Source: Miscanthus floridulus (Eukaryota > Streptophyta > Magnoliopsida > Poales > Poaceae). Taken from it: a DNA stretch of 64,000 nucleotides. Where the stretch lies: NCBI RefSeq assembly GCF_019320115.1, contig NC_089597.1, positions 120,407,656 to 120,471,655 on the forward strand, given 5' to 3'. The notes under the pieces were generated by a model. The model was not told where the DNA came from and did not search any database. It saw nothing but the letters and a program-made list of their open reading frames with translations. Position numbers and translations under genes: made by a program. This document shows positions 1-9,825 of the stretch, piece after piece. How positions within the stretch are numbered: the first letter of the stretch is position 1; each line of letters starts with the position of its first letter.

Positions 1-19
1 TTTTTGCCTCCGGGACTAG

Positions 20-235
20 AAATACCTTTAGTCCCGGTTGGTGGCTACAACCGAGACTAAAGGTCCCTGCCCAACGGCTACTGCGCCAGACAGAGGTGGC
101 AGAGACCTTTAGTCCCGGTTGGAGGCTCCAACCGGGACTAAAGGTATAAAGGTCTACTCCCGGGCCGTGGCTGCGCCCGGGGTTGGAAAGTTACCTTTAG
201 TCCTGGTTGGAGCCACCAACCGAGACTAAATGTTC
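20..235. repeat. CACTA subterminal inverted repeats (left set)
   Basis: Three short palindromes lie at about 27-65, 108-147 and 191-231. Each pairs CTTTAGTCCCGGTTGG with its complement around a 6-10 base loop. Such repeats are the usual binding sites of the CACTA accessory protein TNPA and are also common sources of small RNAs. Point differences (for example AACCGAGAC against AACCGGGAC) show that the stems have drifted. Confidence 0.8.
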
Positions 236-237
236 TC

Positions 238-250
238 CCTTTATATATCG
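238..250 (+). promoter_or_regulatory. Candidate TATA box of the CACTA transcript
   Basis: CTTTATATATCGG lies directly after the last subterminal hairpin and before a pyrimidine-rich leader. That is the position of the transposase promoter in CACTA elements. No start site can be fixed from sequence alone. Confidence 0.4.
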
Positions 251-610
251 GCCGTCTCCTCCTTCCTCCCCGAGCCCGAGCTCAACACATTTTGAAGCTC
301 ACTGTACTAGTGTTCTTGCTTCCTCCTTCCCTCCATTGTTCCTCCATCAATTCTTCGATTCCTCCGTCGATTTTTTCGATTTCTCTGTCGATTCTTCAGT
401 TGTAAAGGTTACCAATCTCATACTCTCATTTTTCACCATTGTCTTATGCCATTTTGTTCACTATATATATATGGTTCTTTATTGTGGTTTTTTTTCATTT
501 GTAAGTAATTTGAGCTCAAAATCACTCCAAGCTTGCATATTTACATGAAAGAAGGTTAAAGTATATATAAATATAAACTTAGAAAATAGTTAGAAAATTA
601 TAGCAAATCC
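251..610 (+). other. Leader region without a recognisable gene
   Basis: CT-rich leader (250-400) followed by AT-rich sequence. A 113-codon frame covers part of it, but it is serine/phenylalanine-rich low complexity and starts upstream of the TATA box, so I do not call it a gene. A potential splice donor (AAAG-GTTACC) lies near 408. Confidence 0.4.
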
Positions 611-2540
611 GTACTAGTTGAACTTGCGGACCGTGTTCAGCTCGGCGAGCATGTTCTCTGCCGAGCGGTAACGGACGTTAAGGAGGAGCTTTGATTCTAC
701 GAGGGAGAGCGGCAACGGTCGTGGAAGACCATGTTCCCTTCCTCGTAGAATCGGAGCTCTTCAGTGGCCAAGTATGGTGCCGTCCGTTGGAGAAATGCTC
801 GCCGAGATGATCACGTAAGCAAGTTCAACTAGTACGGATGATTATTTATTCACATGTCCCGATATCATCGCAGTAGTCTGTCAATCACCGTACCCAAACT
901 TAGTATATATATAAATATAAACTTAGAAAATAGTTAGAAAATTATAGAAAATCTGTACTAGTTGAACTTGCGGACCGTGTTCATCTCGGCGAGCATGTTC
1001 TCTGCCGAGCGGTAACGGACGTTAAGGAGGAGCTTTGATTCTACGAGGGAGAGCGACAACGGTCGCGGAAGACCGTGTTCCCTTCCTCGTAGAATCGGAG
1101 CTCTTCCGTGGCCAAGTATGGTGCCGTCCGTTGGAGAAATGCTCGCCGAGATGATCACGTAAGCAAGTTCAACTAGTACGGATGATTATTTATTCACATG
1201 TCCCGATATCATCGCAGTAGTCTGTCAATCACCGTACCCAAACTTAGTATATATATAAATATAAACTTAGAAAATAGTTAGAAAATTATAGAAAATCTGT
1301 ACTAGTTGAATTTGCGGACCGTGTTCATCTCGGCGAGCATGTTCTCTGCCGAGCGGTAACGGACGTCAAGGAGGAGCTTTGATTCTACGAGGGAGAGCGA
1401 CAACGGTCGTGGAAGACCGTGTTTCCTTCCTCGTAGAATCGGAGCTCTTCCTTGATCAAGTACGGTGTCGTCCGGTGGAGAAATGCTCGCCGAGATGATC
1501 ACGTAAGCAAGGTCAACTAGTACGGATGGTTATTTATTCACATGTCCCGATATCATCGCAGTAGTCTGTCAATCACCGTACCTAAACGTAGTATATATAA
1601 ATATAAACTTAAAAAATAGTTAAAAAATTATAGAAAATCCGTACTAGTTGAACTTGTGGACCGTGTTCATCTCGGCGAGCATGTTCTCTGCCGAGCGGTA
1701 ACGGATATCAAGGAGGAGCTTTGATTCTACAAGGGAGAGCGACAACGGTCGTGGAAGACCGTGTTCCCTTCCTCGTAGAATCGGAGCTCTTCCTTGACCA
1801 AGTACGGTGCCATCCGGTGGAGAAATGCTCGCCGAGATGATCACGTAAGCAAGTTCAACTAGTACGGATGATTATTTATTCACATGTCCCGATATCATCG
1901 CAATAGTCTGTCAATCACCGTACCCAAACGTAGTATATATATAAATATAAACTTAGAAAATTATAGAAAATCCATACTAGTTGAACTTGCGGACCGTGTT
2001 CATCTCGGCGAGCATGTTCTCTGCCGAGCGGTAACGGACGTCAAGGAAGAGCTTTGATTCTATGAGGGAGAGCAACAACGATCATGGAAGACCGTGTTCC
2101 CTTTCTCGTAGAATCGGAGCTCTTCCTTGACCAAGTACGGTGCCGTCCGGTGGAGAAATGCTCGCCGAGATGATCACGTAAGTAAGGTCAACTAGTACGG
2201 ATGGTTATTTATTCACATGTCCCGATATCGTCGCAGTAGTCTGTCAATCACCGTACCTAAACGTAGTATATATAAATATAAACTTAAAAAATAGTTAGAA
2301 AATTATAGAAAATCCGTACTAGTTGAACTTGCGGACCGTGTTCATCTCGGCGAGCATGTTCTCTGCCGAGCGGTAACGGATATCAAGGAGGAGGTTTGAT
2401 TCTACGAGGGAGAGCGACAATGGTCGTAGAAGACCTTGTTCCCTTCCTCGTAGAATCGGAGCTCTTCCTTGACCAAGTACGGTGCCGTTCGGTGGAGAAA
2501 TGCTCGCCGAGATGATCACGTAAGCAAGGTCAACTAGTAT
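611..2540. repeat. Tandem array of six long inverted-repeat (hairpin) units inside the CACTA element
   Basis: The six units lie at 611-835, 955-1179, 1299-1523, 1641-1865, 1974-2198 and 2316-2540. Each is about 225 bp, with AT-rich spacers of 108-119 bp. Every unit is a nested palindrome. The outer arms are GTACTAGTTGAACTTGC and its complement. Inside these come CTCGGCGAGCAT/ATGCTCGCCGAG, then AACGGAC/GTCCGTT, then GATTCTACGAGG/CCTCGTAGAATC. The tip is ACGGTC-6 nt-GACCGT in unit 2. A transcript could fold into a stem of roughly 100 bp with mismatches. Units 3-4 and 5-6 form a dimeric higher-order repeat: 3 and 5 share GGTCAACTAG and the same spacer variant, and 4 and 6 share GGATATCAAGG. The repeated 66-codon minus frames begin with GTG and only reflect the repeat. 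Confidence 0.92.
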
Positions 2541-2573
2541 GGATGGTTATTTATTAAAACATATTTTTGAGCT

Positions 2574-2684
2574 ATAATGTATTAAAAAATGAGTATAGAG
2601 ATCTAGATAATTTTATAGTTTCTTAATTTTATTTGTTTATAAAAGGAGAAATTTATAGTGTATTAAAAAATGAGTATAGAGAGT
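2574..2684. repeat. Short direct repeat upstream of the GRF gene
   Basis: The motif GTATTAAAAAATGAGTATAG occurs twice, at about 2577 and about 2658, in AT-rich DNA just before the ATG at 2687. It may be promoter-proximal, but nothing beyond the duplication is visible. Confidence 0.5.
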
Positions 2685-2686
2685 AG

Positions 2687-3222
2687 ATGGCAACTGCTTC
2701 CGGATCCTCGGCCTCTCATGGGTTTCCAAAGCGACTTAGGCCGGGCCTCCCTCTCATTCCATGCGGCAAGTGTCGTGATGAGACGAAGATTGTGATGGAG
2801 TACCGAGTGAAGAATGAGGGTCCCAACAAGGATCGTATCTTCTACAAGTGTCCGGATCGCAATGTGAGTTATTTTATCGTATTTAATGATTATGGTTAGT
2901 TTATATCTATTTTCATGATGGTTGTGATTAAAGTTCTAATTTTTTATTTTAATTTCAGTGGGATGGCAGTGGACGATGTTCAGGCTTCTACTAGGAGGAA
3001 GAGTATGTTGAACTCGAGCAAAAATATCTTGCACAATAGGCAGATACGGCGGCTAATGAGGCAGTGATCCAGCCGAAGAAGCCTAAAGATGTTGCACAAT
3101 CAGGGGATCTGTCTGTTTTAGTTAAGATTGGTCACGAAATCCTTGTGCTCCTGAAATGTATTTTAGCTTTAGTTCTTTTAGTGGTAGTTGGGATTATCTA
3201 TATTATAGCGATGCTTTCATAA
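2687..3222 (+). pseudogene. GRF-type zinc-finger protein with C-terminal membrane segment, two exons, two in-frame TAG stops
   Basis: Exon 1 is 2687-2863 from ATG and exon 2 is 2959-3222. The intron (2864-2958) has GTGAGT and TTTCAG ends and keeps phase, giving 146 codons. Residues about 25-75 carry the zf-GRF pattern: IPCGKC, then FYKCPDR, then WDGSGRCSGFY. The C-terminus is one hydrophobic helix (about ILALVLLVVVGIIYIIAML), so the protein would be a tail-anchored or single-pass membrane protein. Two internal TAGs are present. The one at 2992-2994 replaces the Trp that normally follows the GRF motif (FYW), a TGG-to-TAG change. The one at 3037-3039 follows a Gln codon. GRF fingers bind single-stranded nucleic acid in other proteins; the role in a transposon is unknown. 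It is carried between the hairpin array and the transposase. Confidence 0.75.
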
Positions 3223-3307
3223 ATTTATATCTTTTGTGGTGGCACGCATGTTGTATAAATAATTAATTATGATCTAGGTTTTAATATGGTATTTATGTCA
3301 TGTAATG

Positions 3308-6300
3308 CAGATGAGCCATCATTGGATGTATAATGCTGATCGCTGCTCCCAAGAGTTTATTGACGGCGTGCATTCTTTGTTACGTGCGACCGAGGCAAAC
3401 AAACGCGACGGTTTCATGTGCTGCCCATGTGCCATATGTAAGAATACGGTGGAATATCCTTGCTCAAGGACTCTTCATTCACACTTGTTCAAGTCGGGTT
3501 TCATGCCAAACTATATTTGTTGGACAAAGCACGGAGAAACCGGTGTTGTAATGGAAGAATGTGAAGAAGAATAATGGGACGACAATGATATTATTCCCGA
3601 TGGTGCATGCTTCAATAATACTGTAATGGGAGAAGCTGAAGAAGAGGTAGCCGCAGAAGATGAGCCGGCTGATGATCTTTCTCAGGTCATTCGTGATGCA
3701 CAAAGAGAATATGAAAGTGAAAAGGAGAAGATCAAGTTTGAGCGGATGCTAAAAGATCACAAGAAATTGTTGTACCCAACTTGTGATGTAGGACAGAAAA
3801 AGTTGGGAACCACACTAGAATTGCTGCAATGGAAGGCAAAGAATGGTGTATCTAACAAGGGATTTGGAGAGTTACTAAAAATCCAAAAGAAGATGTTTCC
3901 GAAGGACAATGAATTGCCCGCCACTACCTACGAAGCAAAATAAGTTGTATGTCCTATGGGGCTAGAAATAGAGAAGATACATGCATGTCCTAATGACTCA
4001 TCCTGTACCGTGGCAAAGAGTACGAGAAATTGGATGCATGCCCGGTATGCCATGCATCACGGTATAAGATCAGGCGAGATAACCCTGGTGATGTTGAGGG
4101 CGAACGTCCGCGGAAGAAAATCCCTGCCAAGGTTATGTGGTATGCTCCTATAATACCACGCTTGAAACATCTGTTCAGAAACAAAGAACATGTAAAATTG
4201 TTGTGATGGCACAGAGAAGACCGTAAGGTAGACAATATGTTGAGACACCCTGCTGATGGGTCCTAGTGGAGAGCAATCAACAGAGAATTCCTGGAGTTTG
4301 CAAATGACGCAAGAAACATAAGGTTTGCTTTAAGTACAGATGGTTTCAATCCTTTTGAAGAGCAGAACAGTAGTCATAGCACTTGGCCTGTTACTCTAAG
4401 TATCTACAACATTCCTCCTTGGTTATGCATGAAGCAGAAGTTCATTTTGATGTTTGTGCTCATCCAAGGCCCGAAGCAACCTAGCAATGACATCGATGTG
4501 CACCTGAGATCACTTATTGATGAACTTCTCATTTTGTGGAATAAAGAAGGTGTACGTGTGTGGGATGAGTACAAACAGGAACACTTTGATCTGCGAGCAT
4601 TGTTGTTCGTAACAATCAATGATTGGCCTGCTCTAAGTAATCTTTCAGGATAGTCAAACAAGGGATATAATGCATGCACATACTGCTTCGGTGATATTAG
4701 AGGTGTATTCTTGAAAAAATGTCAAAAGGTCATGTACCTTGGCCATTGTTGATTTCTTCCTGCAAATCACCCCGTAAGAAAGAAAGGCAAGCATTTTAAA
4801 GGGAAGGCAGACCACCTAACCAAGCCTCGCAACCGAACCGGTGAGGATGTACTTGATATGGTCAATGATGTGAAAGTCATCTTTGGAAAAGGATATGGAA
4901 GCCAACCTATTCCGAACGACGCTAATGGTCACGCACCCATATGGAAGAAGAAGTCCATATTTTGGGACCTACCCTATTGGCAAGCCCTAGAGGTCCGCAG
5001 CTCGATCGACGTGATGCACCTGACGAAGAATCTTTATGTCAACCTGCTAGGCTTTATGGGTGTGTATGGAAAGCCTAAGGACACATTTGAAGTACGACAG
5101 GACCTGCGTTGTTTGAGAGAAAGAGACAACCTGCATCCAGAGAAGACAGATGATGGACGCCATTACTTACGTCCTGCTAGCTACACTCTAAGCAAAGAGG
5201 AGAAGGAAATCATGTTTAAATGCTTAAACAACATCAAGGTACCATCTGGATTCTCCTTGAATATAAAGGGTATTATAAATGTGCCAGAGAAGAAATTCTA
5301 TAACTTAAAGTCCCATAACTGTCACGTTCTCATGACGCAATTACTTCTAGTTGTATTAAGAGGAATTCTACCTCCAAATGTACGTCTAGCCACCGTAAAG
5401 CTATGTGAATTCCTCAATGCAATTTCTCAGAAGGCAATTGATCCAACTGATCTAGCTAAACTACAGAATGATGTGGTTCAATGTCTCATCAGCTTTGAGT
5501 TGGTGTTCCCTCCTTTCTTCTTTGATATTATGACACACCTCCTAGTTCACCTAGTCAAGGAGATTTTCACTCTCGGTCCTGTGTTCCTACACAACATGTT
5601 CCCCTTAGAGAGATTCATGGGAGTCCTGAAGAAATATGTTCACAACCGTGCTCGCCCAGAAGGAAGCATCGCCAAGGGCTATGGAACAGATGAGGTCATT
5701 GAGTTCTGTGTTGACTTTATTCCCGACCTTGACTCGATTGGTGTTCCTAAATTGAGACATGAGGAGAGACTAAGCGGAAAGGGGACACTAGGGAGGAAAA
5801 CATATATTGGTACGGATGATGATTATTTCAATAAAGCGCACTACACAGTTCTACAGAACTCCTCTTTGGTAGATCCGTATATTGAGACACATAAGGATCT
5901 CTTACGATCCGAGTTTCTAGGGAAGACTGAAACGTGGATTACGCGTAAGCACATGGAAACTTTTGACGGTTGGTTGCGAAAAAAAATGTCAAGGCGATGA
6001 GAGCATCCATGAGCAACTGTATTTATTGGCTATGCAACCATCATAGCATATCGTCACATACAAAGGGTACGAGATAAATGGGAACATATTCTACACAGTA
6101 GCCCAAGATAAAAGGAGTACCAACCAAAACAGTGGTGTCCGTATAGATGCCACAGACCCGAATAGGAATAAGCAGACATATTATAGACGCACAGATGAAA
6201 TATGGGAACTAGAATATGCACCTACTTTAAAGATCCCATTGTTCAAGTGCTAATGGGTCAAGGTGACCAGAGGCGGGGTAACAGTAGACAACGAGTATGG

Positions 6301-6661
6301 AATGATAACAGTAGACCTTAGTAATATTGGGTACAAAGACGAACCATTCGTCCTTGCCAAGGATGTGAATCAGGTGTTCTATGTCAATGATATGTCTACC
6401 AAACTAAAAAGAGGGAAAAACGATAATGACTCAACCAAAGAGCCAAAGCGCCACATAGTTCTTTTAGGGAAAAGAGTCATCGTGGGAATTGAGGATAAGT
6501 CGGACATGTCAGAAGATTATGAAAATGATGACCGAATTTCGCCATTCAAAGTGAACAAAGACCCTAGCATCTTGGTAAATGATGATGACACTCCATGGTT
6601 ACGATGCGATCATAACCAAGGGACATACGTAAAGAAAAAGTTCACTGTTGTGCCCACTTGA
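3308..6661 (+). pseudogene. TNP2-type CACTA transposase, decayed
   Basis: Starts at ATG 3308 (MSHHWMYNADR), the transposase-associated N-terminal domain with its Cys-rich GFMCCPCAICKN stretch. An acidic linker and a charged region (3626-3943) follow. The TNP2 core lies at about 4100-5000 (for example STDGFNPF, FVTINDWPALSNLSG, ACTYC). The DUF4218-like C-terminal domain lies at about 5150-5800 (PPNVR, NMFPLERFMG, RPEGSIAKGY). A DUF4216-like tail occupies 6060-6480 (GVRIDATDPN, FVLAKDVNQVFYV). Lesions include stops at 3572 (TAA), 3941 (TAA), 4651 and 5998, and a shift near 4000. The longest intact piece is 380 codons at 4858-6000. The enzyme would bind the element ends and cut and rejoin DNA in the nucleus. 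It cannot be made whole from this copy. Confidence 0.85.
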
Positions 6662-7125
6662 TGATATAGTGATTTAATGTAGTGTGTGTTTGAGATATTA
6701 TGTAATAATTGTGAATTCAGATGTTTATTATGTCATGTTTCAAATTAAATCAATGTTTGATTTTGTGGGATTTCTCTCTCAAAAAGGTAAATTAGGATAT
6801 TGAGTGATAAAAATTAAAATATTAACGTTAAAATGATGTGAAAACAAATTTCCTGTCCAAAACCAATAGTTTTAATAATTTTAATTAAACACTACATTTT
6901 TGCATTAACGAAATAATAAATATTAGTTACATTATGTTTTATAATTGTAACAAAAAATAAAAAAAGTTAGGTTATAGATTTTTCCTATGTGCAATAAAGA
7001 AAAAAAATCCATATTTTTAACAAAATAATTTTATGCCTTTTATTTAATTTACTATGTATTTAACAAAAACTATTGCATTTCTATTGTATTTAACAAGACT
7101 ATTGCTTAAAACAGGCGGGAAACGA
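6662..7125. other. AT-rich 3-prime flank of the transposase gene
   Basis: Mostly A and T with poly-A/T runs and no open frame of note. It probably contains the transposase polyadenylation region, but no single signal stands out. Confidence 0.4.
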
Positions 7126-7325
7126 AACTGCAGGCCACCTTTACTCCCAGGTGGGAAGCCCACCCAGGAGTAAAGGTGGGCTGTAGTTTCGTGGCTCGCC
7201 AAAAAAAACTTTACTCCCGGTGCGTGTTACCAACTGGGAGTAAAGGACCTTTACTCCCGGTTGGTAACTCGCACCGGAAGTAAAGACCCTTTACTCCCGG
7301 CTGGTGGCTGGCACCGGGACTAATT
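7126..7325. repeat. Internal CACTA-type subterminal repeats, TTTACTCCCGG variant
   Basis: Palindromic pairs of CTTTACTCCCGG/CCGGGAGTAAAG occur at about 7138-7176, 7209-7247 and 7250-7287, with one more arm near 7289. They differ from the TTTAGTCCCGG set at both ends of the element but resemble the last 30 bases of the right terminus (CCGGGAGTAAAG, 9528-9537). This suggests either a nested CACTA end or a recombined element. Confidence 0.7.
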
Positions 7326-7331
7326 CTCTCT

Positions 7332-7342
7332 GGTATATAACC
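7332..7342 (+). promoter_or_regulatory. Candidate TATA box downstream of the internal subterminal repeats
   Basis: GGTATATAACC follows the repeats at the same relative position as the TATA at 240, and a CTTCTTCCTCG-rich leader follows. It may be the promoter of a second, nested CACTA element. Confidence 0.35.
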
Positions 7343-8835
7343 GTCAGCGCCTGGCACAGATCGATCTGCTCGTCTTCTTCCTCGTCGAACACCGCCGCCC
7401 TCTTCTTCCTCGCGTTGCCGTTCGTTCGCCTTCCGTGACACCGCCGCCCTCTTCTTCCTCGTGTGGCCTCCACTGCGCGCGCCCATGCCCCTCCTCCGCG
7501 CGTGCCCGTGCCCCTCCTCCATGCGCGCCTGTGGCCCTCCACCGCGCCCTCCTCCGCTCGTGTTCGAGGCCCTCCACTACCGAGCTCGAGGTGATCAGTT
7601 CGTCTCTCTGTACATTCTCAGACGGTGGCCGAAAAACTTCAAAAAATGTTATATTTTGCTGTGATACCGAATAGATCTGAAACGTAGAAATTTGTTCTCC
7701 TGAACTGAAAACATTTCTCTTTTGAAAGTAGAACGTTGTTTCATGAATCTAGAACATTGCCTTTGCTCAATACAAGAATTTTTTCTATCTTCATAGATTA
7801 ATGTTTGTTAACGAAATTTTATCCAAATATATTCATGTAGGGTCTTTTTTTGAAAGATTTGTTGTAGGATATATAATGGTCAAATAGGAACTCAATTTGG
7901 ATACCCAGTTTGTAAACTAAGCGTTTTTTAGTTTATAAAAAATATCACATGTGATGATGTAAGCAGTTTTGGTTGGACTTGCATGCATGGCTACAGACAA
8001 TTTGGGCCACAAGAAAGAAAAGTCCAAAAAGAAGATAAATTCATATCATTTCAGAAATAGTAATGGTTATATTAGCAATAAGACACATGTACTTACATTT
8101 CATAATGACTTATACTTACATTATCAGCATAGAATTTTCTCATATGATGAATGACTACATGGTTCACATGGTACATAGGATCACAACATCACGCACCGAC
8201 ACCGCCCCAGCCCGCCTCACGCCGTCGTCGTCAGCACGCCGACCCGCCTCACGTCGTCGTCGTCAGCACACCGACCACCACGCCGACACGTATATATACG
8301 TCATTTGTATTCATATGCATATATATATACGTCGTGGAGCACCGCCGCCCTCGTTCGCCCATATGTTTCTATGTATATGGCGGAGCACTGCCGCCCTCGT
8401 TCACCCATGTGTACAGACATATATACGGCGGAGTGGAGCACCGCCACTCTTGTCACACCGCCCTCTCTCGCGGCCTAGTCGATCAACATTCGTATTATCA
8501 TTATCGTTAACGCTAAACAATCACACCAGGGCGAACCGCGCTGTTGATGTCACCGATGTGGTTCGCCCTAGTCACCAACGCAATTCGCCCTCGGCCGTTT
8601 ATGTATAGCCCTAATTCGCCCTAGTACCAACGCAGTTCGCCCTAGTGTTCGTTGATTCTAGTTAATTAATGAGTGTTATGCGTTATATCCTATAAACACA
8701 TGCAGCAATCACTGGATATTGATGGACATATATTCATTTAATTATTCATTTAATTATTATTATTGATTGTGTTAATATGTCTTTATATATATATGTACAT
8801 ATATTAATTTATTTTTCTTTAATTCAAACCTGTAG
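7343..8835. other. CACTA interior without a recognisable gene
   Basis: A GC-rich CT/CG leader (7343-7600) is followed by AT-rich sequence and a CCGCC/CGTCG-rich patch (8200-8480). Frames here are low-complexity Pro/Arg/Ser and overlap one another. ATTCGCCCTAG-like motifs repeat several times at 8525-8650. I see no supported coding exon before 8836. Confidence 0.35.
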
Positions 8836-8979
8836 ACTCGATGGTTGGAGGAAAAGGTCATACGGCAAGACCAAATCAAAGCAATTCAAGAGTCTATAGC
8901 CGGATTTTTTAATGAGCAGGTCATCGATTCCAAGGGCGAGTTCTACTTCGACCCAACACTGCTATGGAAGCCAAGCTAG
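8836..8979 (+). pseudogene. Orphan terminal exon of a CACTA accessory protein (tentative)
   Basis: A TTTCTTT...CCTGTAG acceptor at 8835 is followed by 47 open codons and TAG. The peptide has normal amino-acid composition (TRWLEEKVIRQDQIKAIQ, then GEFYFDPTLLWKPS), unlike the low-complexity frames around it. Its position near the right end fits the last exon of a TNPA-like or unknown second gene. No upstream exon could be joined to it. Confidence 0.3.
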
Positions 8980-9067
8980 AGAATGAGAGGAAACTTGTTA
9001 TATCACAACAACTGTAATGCAATCTTTTTGTAATATATGCACATGAAATAATATAATGTAAAATACA

Positions 9068-9100
9068 CATATGCATGCATGCATGTAAATATATATATGA

Positions 9101-9183
<83 letters not shown>
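9068..9183. repeat. (TA)n microsatellite
   Basis: A nearly uninterrupted TA run with a few ATGC and GTA interruptions, the longest block from about 9101 to 9183. The minus-strand frames over it are Ile/Tyr repeats and are not genes. Confidence 0.95.
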
Positions 9184-9314
9184 GCTTGAATTGTGTGATT
9201 TAATACGTTCATTGTGCTTGAACCGAAACATACTATACGCGCGTATAAATGTATAATTAGTAGCGTACAATACGACTTCGAAAACCTATTTTGAAAAGAA
9301 AAGAAAAAATGAAT

Positions 9315-9555
9315 AAAACCTTTAGTCCCGGTTCGTATTACCAACCGGGACTAAAGGTGCCGGCCATCGTGGCATGTCAGGAGGCACCTTTAGTCCCAGC
9401 TGGTAATACGAACCGGGACTAAAAGTCCTCCTTTAGTCCCAGTTCCTGACCCAGAACTAAAGGACTTCCTTTAGTCCCGGATGCTTGCTCCCGGGTGGGG
9501 AACCGGGACTAGAGGGGGTTCCCCACCGGGAGTAAAGCTCTGTTCTCTACCAGTG
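9315..9555. repeat. CACTA right subterminal repeats and terminus
   Basis: A perfect 14-bp stem CTTTAGTCCCGGTT/AACCGGGACTAAAG with a 9-nt loop lies at about 9319-9356. A second inverted pair lies at 9387-9424, with further partial copies to 9537. The element ends GTTCTCTACCAGTG at 9555, the complement of CACTGGTAGAGAAC. Confidence 0.85.
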
Positions 9556-9720
9556 TGTCTAATTATGGACTAATTAGGTTCAAAAGTTTCATCTCGCGAT
9601 TTCTCACCCAACTGTGCAATTAGTTTTTTTTCATCTACATTTAGTACTCCATGCATGTGCCGCAAGATTCGATGTGACGGGTACTGCGCAAAATTTTTCG
9701 GAATCTAAACAGGCCCTAAG
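9556..9720. mobile_element. Half of a grass MITE disrupted by the CACTA insertion
   Basis: Reads ATTATGGACTAATTAGG, TCTCGCGATTT, GCATGTGCCG, GATGTGACGG and ends CTAAACAGGCCCTA. The same set of motifs is seen at 24686, 26167, 56218 and 57701. Only the right half is present; the left half should lie beyond the CACTA element. Confidence 0.6.
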
Positions 9721-9825
9721 CCATGGCTGAAAGTACTGTTGGCTGGTTTGGTGTGAGAGAAAAATACTGTTCATTGGCTGATAAGCCATGGCTTATAAGC
9801 CAAATACGACCAAGCGAACAGACTC
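9720..9825. mobile_element. Short MITE remnant (GGCTTATAAGCC family)
   Basis: Contains GGCTGATAAGCCATGGCTTATAAGCC and TGTGAGAGAAAAATACTGTT, ending CAAGCGAACAG. Related pieces are inside block D (21705-22072, 31010-31340), in the A-block MULEs (15365, 62810) and at 56100-56190. Confidence 0.5.

Larger units (their letters stand above)
1..9555 (+). mobile_element. CACTA (En/Spm) DNA transposon, right part; left end lies outside the window
   Basis: The window opens inside subterminal repeats of the CTTTAGTCCCGGTTGG type. The same repeat returns at 9315-9535, just before a terminus that reads CCAGTG at 9550-9555, the complement of a CACTGGTAGAGAA end typical of grass CACTA elements. Between them lie a TATA box, a hairpin array, a GRF zinc-finger gene and a TNP2 transposase, all on the plus strand. 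The element is not autonomous now, because its transposase is broken. The CACTA terminus lies inside a MITE (see 9556). A 3-bp target duplication cannot be tested because the left end is missing. A nested second element is possible, since the subterminal repeats at 7126-7325 are of a different flavour (TTTACTCCCGG). Confidence 0.85.

Noticed and set aside
958..2519. Four near-identical 66-codon minus-strand frames, looking like a small repeated gene family
   Set aside because: They start with GTG, not ATG, are not open in all six units, and are fully explained by the hairpin array.
611..2540. Regular repeat-spacer pattern resembling a CRISPR array
   Set aside because: Repeats of 225 bp with palindromic structure and conserved spacers inside a plant CACTA element do not fit CRISPR.
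8998..9344. 90- and 113-codon minus frames
   Set aside because: Tyr/Ile repeats from the (TA)n tract.
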